Position numbers and translations under genes: made by a program | Shown here: piece by piece, positions 29,885 through 41,850 of the stretch | Position numbering within the stretch: position 1 is the first letter of the stretch | Layout: each line of letters begins with the position of its first letter | The notes under the pieces: generated by a model | Database searches by the model: none | The model's input: only the letters and a program-made list of their open reading frames with translations | Told to the model about the DNA's origin: nothing | Assembly: GCF_000003815.2 (NCBI RefSeq) | Contig: NC_049995.1 | Coordinates: 6,092,475-6,156,474, forward strand | DNA length: 64,000 bases | Direction: 5' to 3' | Source of the DNA: Branchiostoma floridae | Lineage: Eukaryota > Chordata > Leptocardii > Amphioxiformes > Branchiostomatidae

Positions 29885-32061
29885 ATTATATTTCAGCCAT
29901 ACCACAGGTATGGTGAAATATATTGTATTCGTAATGTTTCTTCTTCTTTCTTCCTTTCTCCTGTCAAATTTTCAGTAACTCTAAAGTAACTCTAAACTGC
30001 CATAGTTCCAACCCAATAAAATGCTCTCAGTGCCAGGTTATGACCACTGACACACGATCTAGACATAGTCTTTTTTATTCTTCATCTCTCGCGATCGTCA
30101 CATGGCCAACTCCCTCCAGGAGCGAGTGGCTCTCCCTCTCTCTGGAACCCCCCCCCCCCTCCAGACTCTTGTCTCCTAATTCCTTCTCTCTCTCTGACCC
30201 CTCTGGGTCCTACCATTCCACATACTAGTGGGGGGTCCACTCAATACACAACACACGAAGTCAGATTTCATACAAAATAAAAAAAAATTAACGGTGGTGT
30301 ACAGAGTTTTGTATGGGAGCTGGCGATTCCAATAACCAATAACCTATGCATAGGAGCTCCTGTGGAAGTGTATGTTCTTTCATATGGACCCGGAGTGTAT
30401 TGGGTAAGCTCCGTTTTGACATAAAAAAAATAACAATATCAATTCACTATATTGGAGAAGTTACTGTTTAAATTTTTGATTTTCGCCCAGGGATGATTTG
30501 GAACAGTTAAATGTTGCATGGGAAAGAGTATGGCTGAAATATGCTGTATTTGCTCACAAGCAAATGTCTAGTCTTTTTTTAGTAACCCTCGGTCACGTTT
30601 ATCATTCTGTGTTGTAATAGTATTACGAAGCCAAATCATGTCCAGATAGTATAATTAGTATCATTATAGTCTGTAAAAGCACGGATATCTATTTAAGAAA
30701 GTTGCTTAGAATCACCGAGTACACCAATCAAGTTGCTTTTCTCTTAAGGAGAAAAAAAGCTACTGAGATGCAAAGTTTTGTTCTTATTCCCTGAATATTA
30801 TGAACGCAATGATCGTGAGAAACGTACACATGTTATCTTGTTCAGTGTCGAGTACAGTATCCGTTTACGTGTTAACTTAAAATAGCCGAAAGTCAACAAA
30901 GTAGGTTGCAAAACAAATATTATCACCACATTAGTAATACTTTCTCCAGAGTAAAAGTATCAGTTTTGGGATTTTATCCACTTTGTTTACTCGACACTAC
31001 ATGCCATTAGCATCCTTCTTTGTTGTTTTGTGTAAAGCTAACGGCATAACCCGCCGTATGTTCAAATACGTGCTGTCTACGTGCCAAAATGTGGGCAATC
31101 TTTTGGGATCCGTAGATGGTAAGTACCGCCTCCGTACGAAGTCGTAGGGAATCTGACGGATTTTGGAGCACGCAGACACGCCGTAAAACATTGTGTGCCA
31201 TCCGGCTGCGGATTCGCCCGCCGTACGTGCCAGAACGTTTTCAGAAATACGTGGCGGACGTGGCCTCCCCCCCCCCCCCCCCCAATGTACGGACTTATTG
31301 CACGTGCGTCGGGTTGCGCCCTTAATAATAGCTTAAGACTGCAAAGACACAAGGATTGAGTCATATGACTCAGATTCGAATTCCATGGTGAGAGTTTTAA
31401 TTTTATGACTCTTATCTTAAAGTTCCCCTTCAAATTGAGAAAATCAAGTCAACACGTCTGTAAAATCCAATCGTTGCTTGAGTCAGTAGACTCAATATGT
31501 CCTGAACGTCTAAGTAATAATATATTCAATTCCCAGGTAAAGGCAAGCCTAGACGGCTGCATTCGGTAAAATATAAAGCCTCATTTTCCCATTTTGAAGC
31601 CAAAAAAAGGAATAAAATTGACGATTCCATAGTATTCGTGATATCTGTTATTCCTACAAAATTTGAATGCTTCCCAGTGGTTGATTGCATGGATACCGTA
31701 AAACCCATATAAATAAGACTCACTAAACATTTTTGGCGACGCCTCAAGGGCGAGCTTACCAGTATATTGTGCGTCCGTTTGCCAAGAATTCCCAGAATTG
31801 TACAGGCATGTCATGGCAATTGTTCCGCACGTGCGTAGTTGCATCATCTGCCTTTAGCCTGTAATTTTGAACAATGTTTCAACATAGAAAAGAGCACCTC
31901 GTTTGGTACTATATGTTGACTGATTTTTTTGGTATATATTGACGCTTCCTTGAATGATAGGCTTTAAACACTTATGGTGTTTGTGTTGCTAAATATCGCC
32001 TGTTTTTTTTTTCGTACAAAAAAAATTATCAACATATAAAAATAAATATTTTAGAAATATC
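29885..32061. other. Intergenic: dispersed repeats and low-complexity DNA
   Basis: It starts with a copy of the CATACCACAGGTATGG repeat. A pyrimidine-rich tract with a C run lies at 30100-30215. At 31180-31320 a GC-rich piece with a C run is homologous, inverted, to about 52975-53110. No gene is recognised. Confidence 0.45.
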
Positions 32062-32420
32062 AGTGCAGACTGGTGTGCATTAGATGTTGAGCACTGGTGG
32101 TAAATTTTGGTACAAAACTAGCTTTTAGGGTGTTATCAAGAGCCGCCAACCACCAAGGAGCAAAAATGGTTTTGGTAGGTGTCGGGCATTTACATTGCAC
32201 ATGAAAATCGCAAGGGGCGCTATGCAGGATAAAAGCATGAAGGTAACACAATGTCACTGCTGCAAGCAAATTATTAACCATATGGACTTCGTAATGTTAC
32301 TAAAGGTAATGTACACAGCGTAACGTTACATGTATTCAATGGACGTGACAAAAAATCTACAAATTTGTAGCCTCATATTTACAATCAGCCGATGCTGTTA
32401 AAAGCATCAGAAATTTCTCT
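32062..32420. repeat. Copy 2 of a ~0.37-kb duplicated segment
   Basis: Direct-orientation partner of 26805-27190, with the same order of blocks ending in GCATCAGAAATTTCTC. Confidence 0.75.
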
Positions 32421-32977
32421 GACCTTTAACCTTCTTATGACGTCATACTCCATACACCCATTGTTAACCATTTACCTAAATCACACAAAGGTTGATGAAT
32501 TCTTATCACTTAGTCAGTATGCAAACCCGTAGAAATAGCTCTTAAACATTTGAAGTCCTTCAAGAAATAATCAAATATGACTTAGGACAATAGAGAATGA
32601 CTAGTATTCTTACTCTTATTCTTACCACTTACGTACGCAATGGGAACTCACTAGTCAAATATTGATACACACCGTAACCCTTAAAAATGTGCGTTATAGC
32701 AAAAGTTTTATTGTTTTTTTACAACGCGAAGAAAATTTTATTTGCAGAGAAAAACATCAAAGAAGGTATTCCTTATGTTGCTTATAAATGAACAAAAATA
32801 TTTCATATCAAAGCTTTCGTGATGAGACTATTGGTAGAGTTTGTTTCACCAGAATCATTTCCAAATTTACGGTAGACTCAGATTTATGAGGTTTGCTCAA
32901 ATACACTTTTACATAAGAACCACGCCTTCTAAACTAGCGCTGTCGTTTGGTCCGTCTATACGCCTTTCTCTAGAAGA

Positions 32978-33188
32978 ATGCCTGGGTCGGGCAAAAAGTA
33001 CCACTTCGATCACAACATGGAGTCTTCGAGCAGTCAGAGACACGTCTTCGAGATGGAAGGAGGTGAAAAGAAAGGAGGATGCTGCAGCAAGACGTGTAAA
33101 GTTGTAACGGGGCTGGTTATCGTGTTGGCCGTTTTGGCTGGGCTTGCTTGTGTTGGGTATTTCGTGATTTACAGGATGTATTTTGAAG
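32978..33188 (+). CDS. Exon: cytoplasmic tail and membrane anchor of the GH16 protein
   Basis: It starts MPGSGKKYHFDHNMES and carries the span VVTGLVIVLAVLAGLACVGY followed by FVIYRMYF. The Met at 32978 is the first in frame with the span; a second Met is at residue 14. The donor is GTAGGT in phase 1, and the next exon continues as D-QSRLIFED. Confidence 0.85.
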
Positions 33189-36100
33189 GTAGGTTGCGTT
33201 CCGTTAGTTGGGTCATCTTAAGCTCATGCAATTAGGCGTTCTCTAAGATTTGGTTTTAAAAAATCACCTGAAAGTTGAACATGGTGTAGAATTTTTTTGT
33301 GGGCAACCGTCGCTGTATATCAACTGTTATATATGATATATGTTTTTACACTTTTATGATAGGTACTTTGACGTATACAGAGCAAGTTCCGAATGTTGAC
33401 TTTGTGTTGTAAATCTGGTAGAAAAATTTATGGTGTGGACAAATTGGGGAGTGTAACATGCATGATAATGATTTTGTGGTGACATGTAACGTTATTTAGA
33501 CGTCACTTTTTTTTCTACAGGTCTATGTTACACTAAATAGTCCGTACGTGGGTTTTGGCTATACAAGCGAATACGCCCCTTACTCTTTATTAGCCTCCAA
33601 GTTTGCCGACCTTCAACATCTGAAAGGTCACTTGACACACAGTCAGGCAGTCGCGCACTGTTATATATAAGGGCCTTGACATAAGTAAAGGCTACCGTCT
33701 TTGACTGTCAAGAAAGTGCCATTCCGTTTGCTCGCAATATTTCCAAGCTGTACATTGCGGGTAAAATAACAGGTAAAAACGTAATGACATATAGAGGGCA
33801 AGCTTGTTTTTCAAAAACTTTTTTGATTCGTTACGTTACGAAGCCATAAATATGTTCAATCGTAAAGGGAACAAGCAGGTAGGTAACGTCTTGGTCACTA
33901 CAAATTAAAGAGGCATTGTCCACGTCTTGACATCAAATAAGATTTATGAAGAGACAATTGGCGAGGGCACGTTCTTCTTCTTTGCATTTGTTTTCCTATC
34001 AAACAGATTGTGTATTATGGTTGCTAGTGCTTGACAAGCGCCAAAATAGGATTTTAATCTATCTTTACATACTCAGACGACAACCCCTGGTAAAGTCTTG
34101 TCCAGAAAGAAATGTTTGTGAGGACAAGTGTCAAGTTTAAGATCGAATAAAAAAAACATCAGGAGCCTGTGGTTTATGTTTTCTCAGACCAATCTCGACT
34201 GATTTTCGAAGACAACTTTGACACTCTGGACTTCACTAAGTGGAAACATGAAATCACAGCGGCCGGGGGAGGGGTGAGTATTGTCTTATATTCGTTCCAA
34301 CAGTTCTAAAAGTCAATGCCATGACTTTGCCAATATACCATTTTAAAGTTAATACTTCAGATGGTATTTTATAATTCAATCAACAGTTCTAGCATAAACG
34401 CTATCCTGAATACGTTTATATGCAGGAGGGTAGAAATGTTGCATTGAAGGAATGTCCAATTTATGGTTTCTGACGTGTTCTTTCTCTATTTTTTTTATCT
34501 ATTTCCACATTAGAACAATGAGTTCCAGATTTACGTCAATGACCGCGCCAACACGTACGTCCGGGACGGAATTCTGTTCATAAAACCGGTGGGTGCGTTT
34601 TGTTACACTCATTGCTGTTTACCGGATCTGGACGACAATCCAACTTACACATTTTACATGCTTGAAATTTGCGTTACTATTGTGTAATTCTTTTTATCAA
34701 GATAACTACCATGACTACGTACGCCATTTCACGATTCTTCTTGATGATTTAGATATCCGAGTTTAAGTCATACGAAATAAGGACCGTATAGAAATTTCCA
34801 TTGTTTCGTTCACTCAGACACTGACGGCCGATTTCTACGACGAAGCATTTCTGTCCGCTGGGACCCTCAACTTGTATGGTGAGCATCTGATCTTTTCCGG
34901 TGCTAAAGTATAGAAATAAAGCTAAATGTTTCGAACAATTAAGCAGATTCGTTTATTTCACTCACTCACTCACTCACACTTTCTCCAGTAGAAAAAAATA
35001 TTATAGAAAATTAGGAAACTACAAAAAATGGCTCATGATTGTTTTTTAGCTTGTACCCAGCTACAAATAAACACCCAACGCATGTGTCTCACAAAATGTC
35101 GGGACCGCAAACAACCTAGGATTCAAACCCAATAGCATCCGTTTTAGTTTAGCAGTAGCGCTAGTTGACGGCTTTCATTTCAATTAATGTTAATTTTATT
35201 ACAGTATACTATACCGTATTACCATCAATATTGCTTTTCCGTGTACGGTTGCAATTAGCTATAGCCGTTGGGCATGAATGTGGAATAAAGATATTTCATT
35301 TTTCTGTTATTCTGCCCATCCTACCCTAGGCTTGACCCCAGCTGACCAGTGCACCAGTCACTTCAATGGCGGCTGTTGGAGGCAAGGTTCCGCTGACTTC
35401 CCCATCCCTCCCATCCGGTCGGGCCGTCTGACCACCACCGAGAGTCTGAGCTTTACTTACGGCAAGGTGGAGATCATGGCCAAGTTACCGACCGGAGACT
35501 GGATCTGGCCCGGTAGGTTTGGTCTTGCATTTCTGATAGATACCGCTAGAGGCGGTCCAACATCAATCATAATACATTATCATATAGCCAGGCGCCGCGG
35601 ACCAATCAGAAGGCCCCGTTCCACGTTGGTTATGACGCCGTGACACTTAGATTCCGGCCAGGCCGGTGTGTATCCTCCTTCTGATTGGTCAGAATGAATC
35701 GACACCGGCACCAGTGTAGATGCAAATCGACACCGGTGCCGGTATTCATTCATTCTAACCAACCAGACTGACCGATACACACAAGATATGCAGGGTTTGG
35801 CCAATCAAAAGGAGCGAAACATATGCCAGAGCAGAGGGAATAAGTACAGACTGCAAGGAGGGAATAGCTCCTTCTGTTAACATTGATAATGAGTTTTGTT
35901 GTTCTAAAAAGCGAAAGACTGCAATGTTTTGAATATTTTCTGTGAAAATTTTGGTTTCAAACTGCAATCTGTAAACAAATGTATGTACCAGGGAACAAAT
36001 GTGAACTTTCAGAAATTCGACAAATGAATTCACACGTATAGTACCAGGGGATCTATGCGTCATACAGGAGTTTGCAAGTTTGGGTAGGCTATATGATAAT

Positions 36101-39100
36101 AACGTTAATGATCCGCCTGTTCCTCGGTGTACATGGTGTCATAACGCCTGGTCCTTTGCTATAACCACCTCATAAAACCACCTCGTTCGTTTGGCTTACT
36201 CGGTGGTTTTCTTCGGTGGTTATAGCAAAGGACCAGGCGTTATGACACAGTATACACCTCGGGGCGGGTCATTAACCCTTAATTAAATCATGGTTGGGAG
36301 TCTCGGCTTCACCTAGGGAAAGGTGGAGGTCATGCCAAAGTTACCGACCTGAGATGGGATCTGGCCAGGTAGGTTTGGTTTTGCATTTATGTTAGATACC
36401 GCTAGGGGCGCTTATGTCTCATGATCAACCCATCAACCATGGTTGGAGAGTGTCGAATTCACCTACGGAAAGATGGGGGTGAGACCCATGACCAATATAG
36501 GAATGAATGTGGCCAAGTAGGCTTGCACTTGCACTTAGCAATAATATCACTAGGGGTGGTCTTCAGCTGTATTTGCCCAAAAGTAGTTTGGATACCTATT
36601 TCGTTTTAGCTTTGTTTGCTCTTACAGTCGAGCGACCGTAAGCAATATATAGTACATGGCAGAAAAGCAAAATGACATCCAGGTCCGCCTTGTACTTTTC
36701 ATAGAAATCACTAGAGGCGCTTTTGATCGGTCGACTGAAGAGCTGGTCAGAATTTGATGGAGTTAGGGACTAGTAGTGACATTGTAGGTGGGCCACATAT
36801 CATTCGTTTTCTACCATTCTTTTCCAGCCATTTGGCTTCTTCCGATGCACAACGAGTTCGGAGGCTGGCCTTCCTCGGGTGAGATTGACATCATGGAGTC
36901 CAGAGGTGAGATCTTTCCCTGGCAACTTTTTGTTTGCTTTTGGGAATGGCATAAATTCCTATTAAAGCAAGTTTTCTGCCCTTTGACACAATGTTTCGAA
37001 GTCTTTTTTCTGTCCTATAGGAAACCGTAACCTCACCGACGGCAATGGGAACTCCATCGGAGTTGACCACATGGGGTCGACCCTGCACTGGGGACCGTAC
37101 TGGCCGTACAACGCATATGACAAGACTTCAGAGGGATTGTGCGTAGAACCATTTATGTTCTCTTCTAGTTTCATTTTTTATATATTAACTGAATCTTTTC
37201 AACAAGTCTTGTTGTGACCTGTACTTAGCCCGGTGTGGTAAAAATGTGAATAAAGGTCTTCAATCAATCGATCATCTGAAACTAGGATAATATGCTAACT
37301 GAAATTTTGTGAAATCGGTGACAAATCTAGCCAAAAACGGTGCAAAGTAGTTTATTTCTTTGTACTTTAATATCATATGTATAGACATGCCATTTTTACA
37401 ATGTCTACCTACTTTGCGACAACGGTATCGTAGCTGAAATACTATGCTTATTGTTTGTTTATTGTTTGTTTTCACACAAAATAAACAAATTATTTTATGT
37501 ACAAGAGAAACTAGAAACAGCCAAACTAAAATTACACATATTATTTATATTGAGATAATAGTTGATTGTATCATATACACATTTTCTACGAAAATAAGAT
37601 CAAGCAATTCAAAGAAGCAAAGCGTTAGATATTTAGGAAAGTGACGAAAATAAATGGACTGGCTAACTTTGACAACTACATTTGCTCCATTTTTCAGTTC
37701 GGCAAAGGAAGGGACCTTCGGTAGTGCTTTCCATAAATACGGACTGGAATGGACTGCGGACCACATCAAGTAAGCTCAAGTTGCCCCCCCCCCCACACAC
37801 AAACAAATTTCAACCGCAAACAATCAATAGTTGGAACAGAAAGGTGGTGCCTAACAGATTAGACTATGTGAGATTGAACATATTGAAATACTTTTTTACT
37901 CTGTTTTAAAAGGATACTCAAAATTGGCCCTCTGCAACTGCGTGAATAAGTGAACTTTGCCCTTCAAGAATATAAACATATTCTTGAAAGGCACAGTGGG
38001 CACAAGACCAGATTATTTGAATCAAATCATGAAATCAGTTCATATTATTGTTTATCAGGTGCTTCGTGGATGATGAATTGGTCCTGAACGTCTCCCCTCC
38101 CAATGGATTCTGGGAGCTGGGTGATTTTGGACTGCCCGATGAGGAGAACCCGTGGGTGGCGGGCGGCAAGATGACACCATTCGACAAGGACGTAAGATTT
38201 ATGACATTTTTCAAATGCAAGATTCTCCCCCAAATAGTTTCATCAGTTTGGTAGAATATAGGATATAGGAGAATTCTTTTTACACAACCAGCAGGTACTT
38301 ACATTGCTTATGTTTCGTAAGAAAGTCAACCCCGGTGATGAACTGGGATGAGGGGGGATACAATCTTAGCCACGTTTGGGATTGTTTTCTCACCACAAAA
38401 GCGCCACCTATATCGGCTACATATAGCAGTTAGAAGCAGAACTCCAGTTAGAAGCTCTGACGAAGGTTTCTGAGAGACATCGAAACGTAAGCAATGTAAG
38501 TACCTGCTGGTTGTGTAAAAAGAATTCTCCTATATCGTAAAATTTTCTAGTAACAAAGAATCCACAGGCATCTGCCGTCTATATTTCGACAAAGACTATC
38601 ATAGAATTTGTTAGGGTTTAACTGATAAATTTGATAATCTAGACACCGATGGATACTAGCAATTATTCTTCGACCAAGACGGGACACTTCCGTTCAGGTC
38701 ACGTGACCTTTAGCTCATTTTAACGGTAGAAGTCTCATGAATAGAAGCATTTATCAATAGAACCTTCTTGTTTCAACTTGAGAAGGATCAGAGGTGGTAA
38801 GAGACCTTGTTTCTTTCTTCACAGGTTGATACATACGTCAATACTTCTGTGACGCTCTGTCACCCGAGTCCCTTCAGGCAGTCAGGGCAATACTACTAGT
38901 AAATGGTTGTACTTCGCACAACAGCTAGGTGCCGCTTCAGTGTTACAAATGCGGTTCCAAACGCAAAGTACTGTAAATGCATTTAAGTTCGCGGGGATGT
39001 ATTTCGCGGTAGCGGGAAAATGGACTTTTCGCGGTGGTTTTAATTTCGCGGTAGCACCATGCACTGTAGTCTCTTACTGTTATGGAAAAATTTTCGCGGT

Positions 39101-39520
39101 GGTTTTAAATTCGCGGTGAATGAAGCGGCTGCCGCGAAAACCGCGAACATTAATCCACTGCGAACGTTTCTGCATTTACAGTATATTGTCACATTTACAT
39201 TACTCAGGGATTGTCGAACGCTTGTTGGTAATCACTATACTTGGGGGTACGTAAATAACATATAAGGGCTTTATGTTACAGATGTTGTATTTTCTATTCT
39301 ATCCCAGTTCTTCCTGATCCTGAACGTGGCTGTAGGCGGAACGAACGGCTTCTTCCCTAATGACGGGGTGAACGGAGGGTACGACCGCCCATGGGGTGAC
39401 GGGGACTGGTACGGGCTCGCCATGAAGAACTTCTGGGCCGCCAAGGACCTGTGGTACCCGACCTGGGACGGGGAGGACGCAGCCATGCAAATAGACTGGA
39501 TAAAAGTCTGGCAGCTGTAG
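32978..39520 (+). CDS. Membrane-anchored GH16 beta-1,3-glucanase-like protein
   Basis: Ten exons (32978-33188, 34188-34273, 34514-34588, 34818-34878, 35330-35512, 36828-36905, 37021-37138, 37698-37769, 38059-38191, 39308-39520) splice in phase to 409 residues ending in TAG. Residues 1-41 are cytoplasmic, with Cys35, Cys36 and Cys40 before a hydrophobic span (about 42-65), giving a type II membrane protein. The rest is a GH16 laminarinase/GNBP domain: LIFEDNFDTLDFTKWKHEI, NNEFQIYVNDRANTYVRDG, the catalytic GEIDIMES with E224, D226 and E229, then GSAFHKYGLEWTADHI and DWIKVWQL at the end. The intact E-x-D-x-x-E suggests hydrolysis of beta-1,3-glucans, unlike binding-only GNBPs that lose these residues. 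No signal peptide cleavage is expected. A digestive or antifungal role is inference. Confidence 0.9.
33525..33790 (+). repeat. Dispersed repeat in GH16 intron 1
   Basis: It is homologous to 42285-42520 and 45440-45680: GGCTATACAAGCGAATACGC, CCCCTTACTCT, CCAAGTTTGCCGACCTTCAA, GCGCACTGTTATATAT. The class is unknown. Confidence 0.6.
35200..35305 (+). mobile_element. CR1-like LINE 3' tail
   Basis: GTTGGGCATGAATGTGGAATAAAGAT is quoted here in parts (GTTGGGCATGAATG, GAATAAAGAT). The same tail ends other LINE fragments in the window. It abuts the acceptor of GH16 exon 5. Confidence 0.5.
36109..36271. mobile_element. 163-bp TTAA-flanked hairpin MITE
   Basis: TTAA flanks both sides (36105-36108 and 36272-36275). 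Inverted ends are TGATCCGCC...GGCGGGTCA, and the inner arms GTGTCATAACGCCTGGTCCT / AGGACCAGGCGTTATGACAC are perfect. The target and palindromic structure suggest a piggyBac-derived MITE. Confidence 0.75.
36293..36415 (+). pseudogene. Relic copy A of GH16 exon 5
   Basis: GGAAAGGTGGAGGTCATGCC, AAAGTTACCGACC and GATCTGGCCAGGTAGGTTTG track the end of exon 5 and its donor, including the following intron (GATACCGCTAGGGGCG). In-frame stops (TAG, TGA) break the reading. Confidence 0.7.
36425..36560 (+). pseudogene. Relic copy B of GH16 exon 5
   Basis: TTCACCTACGGAAAGATGGG then GTGGCCAAGTAGGCTTG and ATCACTAGGGGTGG are a more decayed version of the exon 5 end and its intron. A third trace (CTTTTCATAGAAATCACTAG, then AGGCGC) lies at about 36695-36722. 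Confidence 0.55.
36828..36905 (+). CDS. Exon: GH16 catalytic motif
   Basis: AIWLLPMHNEFGGWPSSGEI then DIMESR. Glu224 is the expected nucleophile and Glu229 the acid/base, with Asp226 between, as in laminarinases of family GH16. Confidence 0.92.
37190..37275 (+). mobile_element. CR1-like LINE 3' tail
   Basis: CTTAGCCCGGTGTGG, then GTGAATAAAGGTCTTCAATC, another copy of the LINE 3' end, in GH16 intron 7. Confidence 0.45.
38262..38536. mobile_element. 275-bp element with ~50-bp inverted repeats
   Basis: The left end GATATAGGAGAATTCTTTTT, then ACACAACCAGCAGGTACTTA recurs inverted at the right end. It lies in GH16 intron 9. The right part contains CTGACGA...GAAAC, a possible hammerhead-type core. 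Confidence 0.7.
38969..39183. mobile_element. MITE with TACTGTAAAT termini, copy 1
   Basis: It starts TACTGTAAATGCATTTAAGT and ends TTTCTGCATTTACAGTA. The interior is a run of TTCGCGGT/ACCGCGAA inverted motifs. A shorter relative is at 48012-48176. It lies in GH16 intron 9. Confidence 0.75.
39308..39520 (+). CDS. Exon: GH16 C-terminal exon
   Basis: It encodes FFLILNVAVGGTNGFFPND ... DRPWGDGDWYGLAMKNFW ... AMQIDWIKVWQL-stop. The preceding acceptor is TCTATCCCAG, phase 0. An almost identical copy lies at 43749-43961. Confidence 0.92.
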   Translation, partial: FFLILNVAVGGTNGFFPNDGVNGGYDRPWGDGDWYGLAMKNFWAAKDLWYPTWDGEDAAMQIDWIKVWQL

Positions 39521-39544
39521 GCTTTCTGCAACCTTTTATAGGAG

Positions 39545-40017
39545 ACATAAGTACTTTATTGCACAACAATTGTACATGATACAATGTATGACAACAACTA
39601 TTACGCAAAGTACAAAATAGAGGTATACGAAAAGCTTAACAACCTAGCTAATGTAAAAATAATGGCCAATATGATATAATTCTTTGGTATAGCATTACAA
39701 TGGAGTAGACTAATCATTAGTTACGGTATTTTTTCTTATAGCAGAGCAGTCCTTGATATATTTGCCTATTTTTGCATTATGGGAGTTCTGACATGTAAAG
39801 ATATATACAAATCTGTTCGTAGCATCGAGTCTCTTGAAATCTGTTGTACTTGCATAATTGATTCGAGAAATATGAATAATTCATTACGTAAACTAGCGTA
39901 TCTAGAACATTCCATTACTAAGCGAAATTCATCTTCAATGTGTTTTGGGAATTCTATGAAAAATCCATGCGAGCGTGCGAATAAACCAAAGTTTGACAAC
40001 CCCCCACCCCACCCCAA
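39545..40017 (-). mobile_element. LINE 3' end in the 3' flank of GH16
   Basis: The tail GTGCAATAAAGT reads on the minus strand (forward ACTTTATTGCACAACAATTG, as at 16.86 kb). The coding remnant includes KHIEDEFRLVMECSRYASLR. The duplicated 3' flank at 43.98-44.1 kb lacks it. Confidence 0.7.
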
Positions 40018-41309
40018 AAGTTGCCTTCATTATGAAATCTAAGTGGCCAGGAAGGTTAAATAAATGACTGAATATAGTACATGTGTACAACGAACAATAC
40101 ATTCTTCATTTTGTTCTTTCACATCTTCTTCGACCTTGGAATGTTCTTTGAAATTAGTATACATATCCCGATATTTATTTTTGGAATCCACGACATCTAT
40201 TTGCCTATTTCAAACCTGCAAACCCGCTTTGTACGATTTAGAGTATGGATTACTTTGGGGGGGGGGGGCGAAAATTGATACGCGTGCGGATGTCATCTAT
40301 TCAACAAATTAACATCAGCAGCATATACAGCTATAATAATGGTTCAACTTTATCCGTGGGATGACCTATTTCTGTTGCTTCTAAAATCAGGGTATTTATA
40401 TTAAGTGTCAAGTGAACGGTGGTGCAATAACTGTCCGTCGACTAATGTTATCCCTTACTGGCTTTTTTTAAAGCAACGGAAATGGGCACCCCTTATCTCA
40501 ATCAAATACTGAACAAATCCCTCAGTTCAGGTGAGGTGCAGGTTCCGTGCGGCTGGTGGCGTGAGGTGGGGCTATAACGAAAAATAAAGTGCGAAGTGCA
40601 GCAAACAAAACCGAAAAACTACATCTGGGAGCTGGGGTGGCCCATGTGTTGGAACAACCCCAACTTGAAACTAGTAAGTGATGATGCAGTGACAATGTTG
40701 GTAACTTTACACTTACTGTTGTTGGAAAATAACTGGTTCAGTATGTTACAGCCCGGCAAGAGAGTGCATCAAAGCGGAGTGGATGTCCTCTAGTGGGGTT
40801 TTGTGTTCCTAGTGATGTATTGGTGTATTGGTATAGATACCAGTCCGTAGAAGGCCTTGCAGAACAACAACACTAGGGCAATGACCCTAATTGACGCAGG
40901 CGCAGAAGGCCCAAAACGAGTACGAGTCCATTAAACGAGTCCACGGTATTTTAGCCTATTTTCAACTTTTAGCAGGAAAATGTAAGTAAAATTTCATATT
41001 GGTGAGACAGTGTAGGTTACAGATGTTCAGATTCGGCAAAAAAACAAGGTTTTGGCGAATTTTTTTCGGCTTGTGCTGACCCCTAATTTGAAGTGGTCAG
41101 TCCCTAAAATGATGTCATGGAAAGGCAAGATGGTGGTAGTTTTGACCGCTGAAATATCTTGCGCTGGTCAGAAAGTTTAAAGATTAGACCTTTGGACACT
41201 TGAGATAGCGGGCTGCTGTGTGGGGTGAGTTCTTATGACCTGGAATGTTCACGGATGAGATTATGACACCCTGAACTTGCTAATTTTTACATTATCGCCA
41301 ATACAGATT
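40018..41309. other. GH16 3' flank, duplicated downstream
   Basis: 40080-40420 is homologous to 44195-44520 (AACAATACATTCTTCATTTT, ACGATTTAGAGTATGGAT, AACATCAGCAGCATATACAG). A poly-G run is at 40256. 40500-41300 shows nothing recognisable. Confidence 0.55.
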
Positions 41310-41850
41310 TCCATTAGTGTTCACTGCTCACTAGGCGAGCGAGCCTGACTCCTCCTTCCTTGCAGGGTCGGCCAACCCAGTTTGTTCTGCAGGTATGACA
41401 CACTGGTGGTGTTCCTGTAGTCGTTAAAGACAAACCTAGCAGCACGTTTCTGTCCGGATTCTATTTTGTCCACTAACACATTTGTATTGGCATATTGACG
41501 CTTCTGTGTGTTCCATATTGTGGATGCATACTTGGTTTGGGTCTAACTAGCGATGTTTAAGCTTTTGCCCTTACCTCTTTGCTTCCCCCCTTATATTTCT
41601 TCGGAGAAATCCCAGTGTACTGTTGGCCTTGGCCGTGACGGACTTGATATGTGACTGACTTGAGGTCCTGTGACAGAATGATCCCCAGGTAGGGGTGGTG
41701 GGCACTGACCTCAAGAGGTTCTGCAAACATTGTGTACATTAATTGTGGTGAGCATTTGGATGTGTTCACATGGATAATAATACAGCACTTCTTCACATTG
41801 AACTTGAGTTGCTGTGTTAAGACCATTCAGAAAGTATGTCCAGGTCTTTT
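41310..41850 (-). mobile_element. LINE reverse-transcriptase thumb fragment
   Basis: The minus strand reads FNVKKCCIIIHVNTSKCS, EVSAHHPYLGIILSQDLKS, then NTQKRQYANTNVLVDKIESG and RFVFNDYRNTTSVSYL, the NxxKC...YLGV...R(A/F)xFxxYxxxxSV order of CR1/Jockey-type RT C-terminal regions. Frameshifts are present. Confidence 0.75.

Noticed and set aside
32380..32420. Histone-type 3' stem-loop at GATGCTGTTAAAAGCATC
   Set aside because: The stem is only six pairs with a different sequence from the histone hairpin, no histone frame is near, and it is simply conserved between the two duplicated segments.
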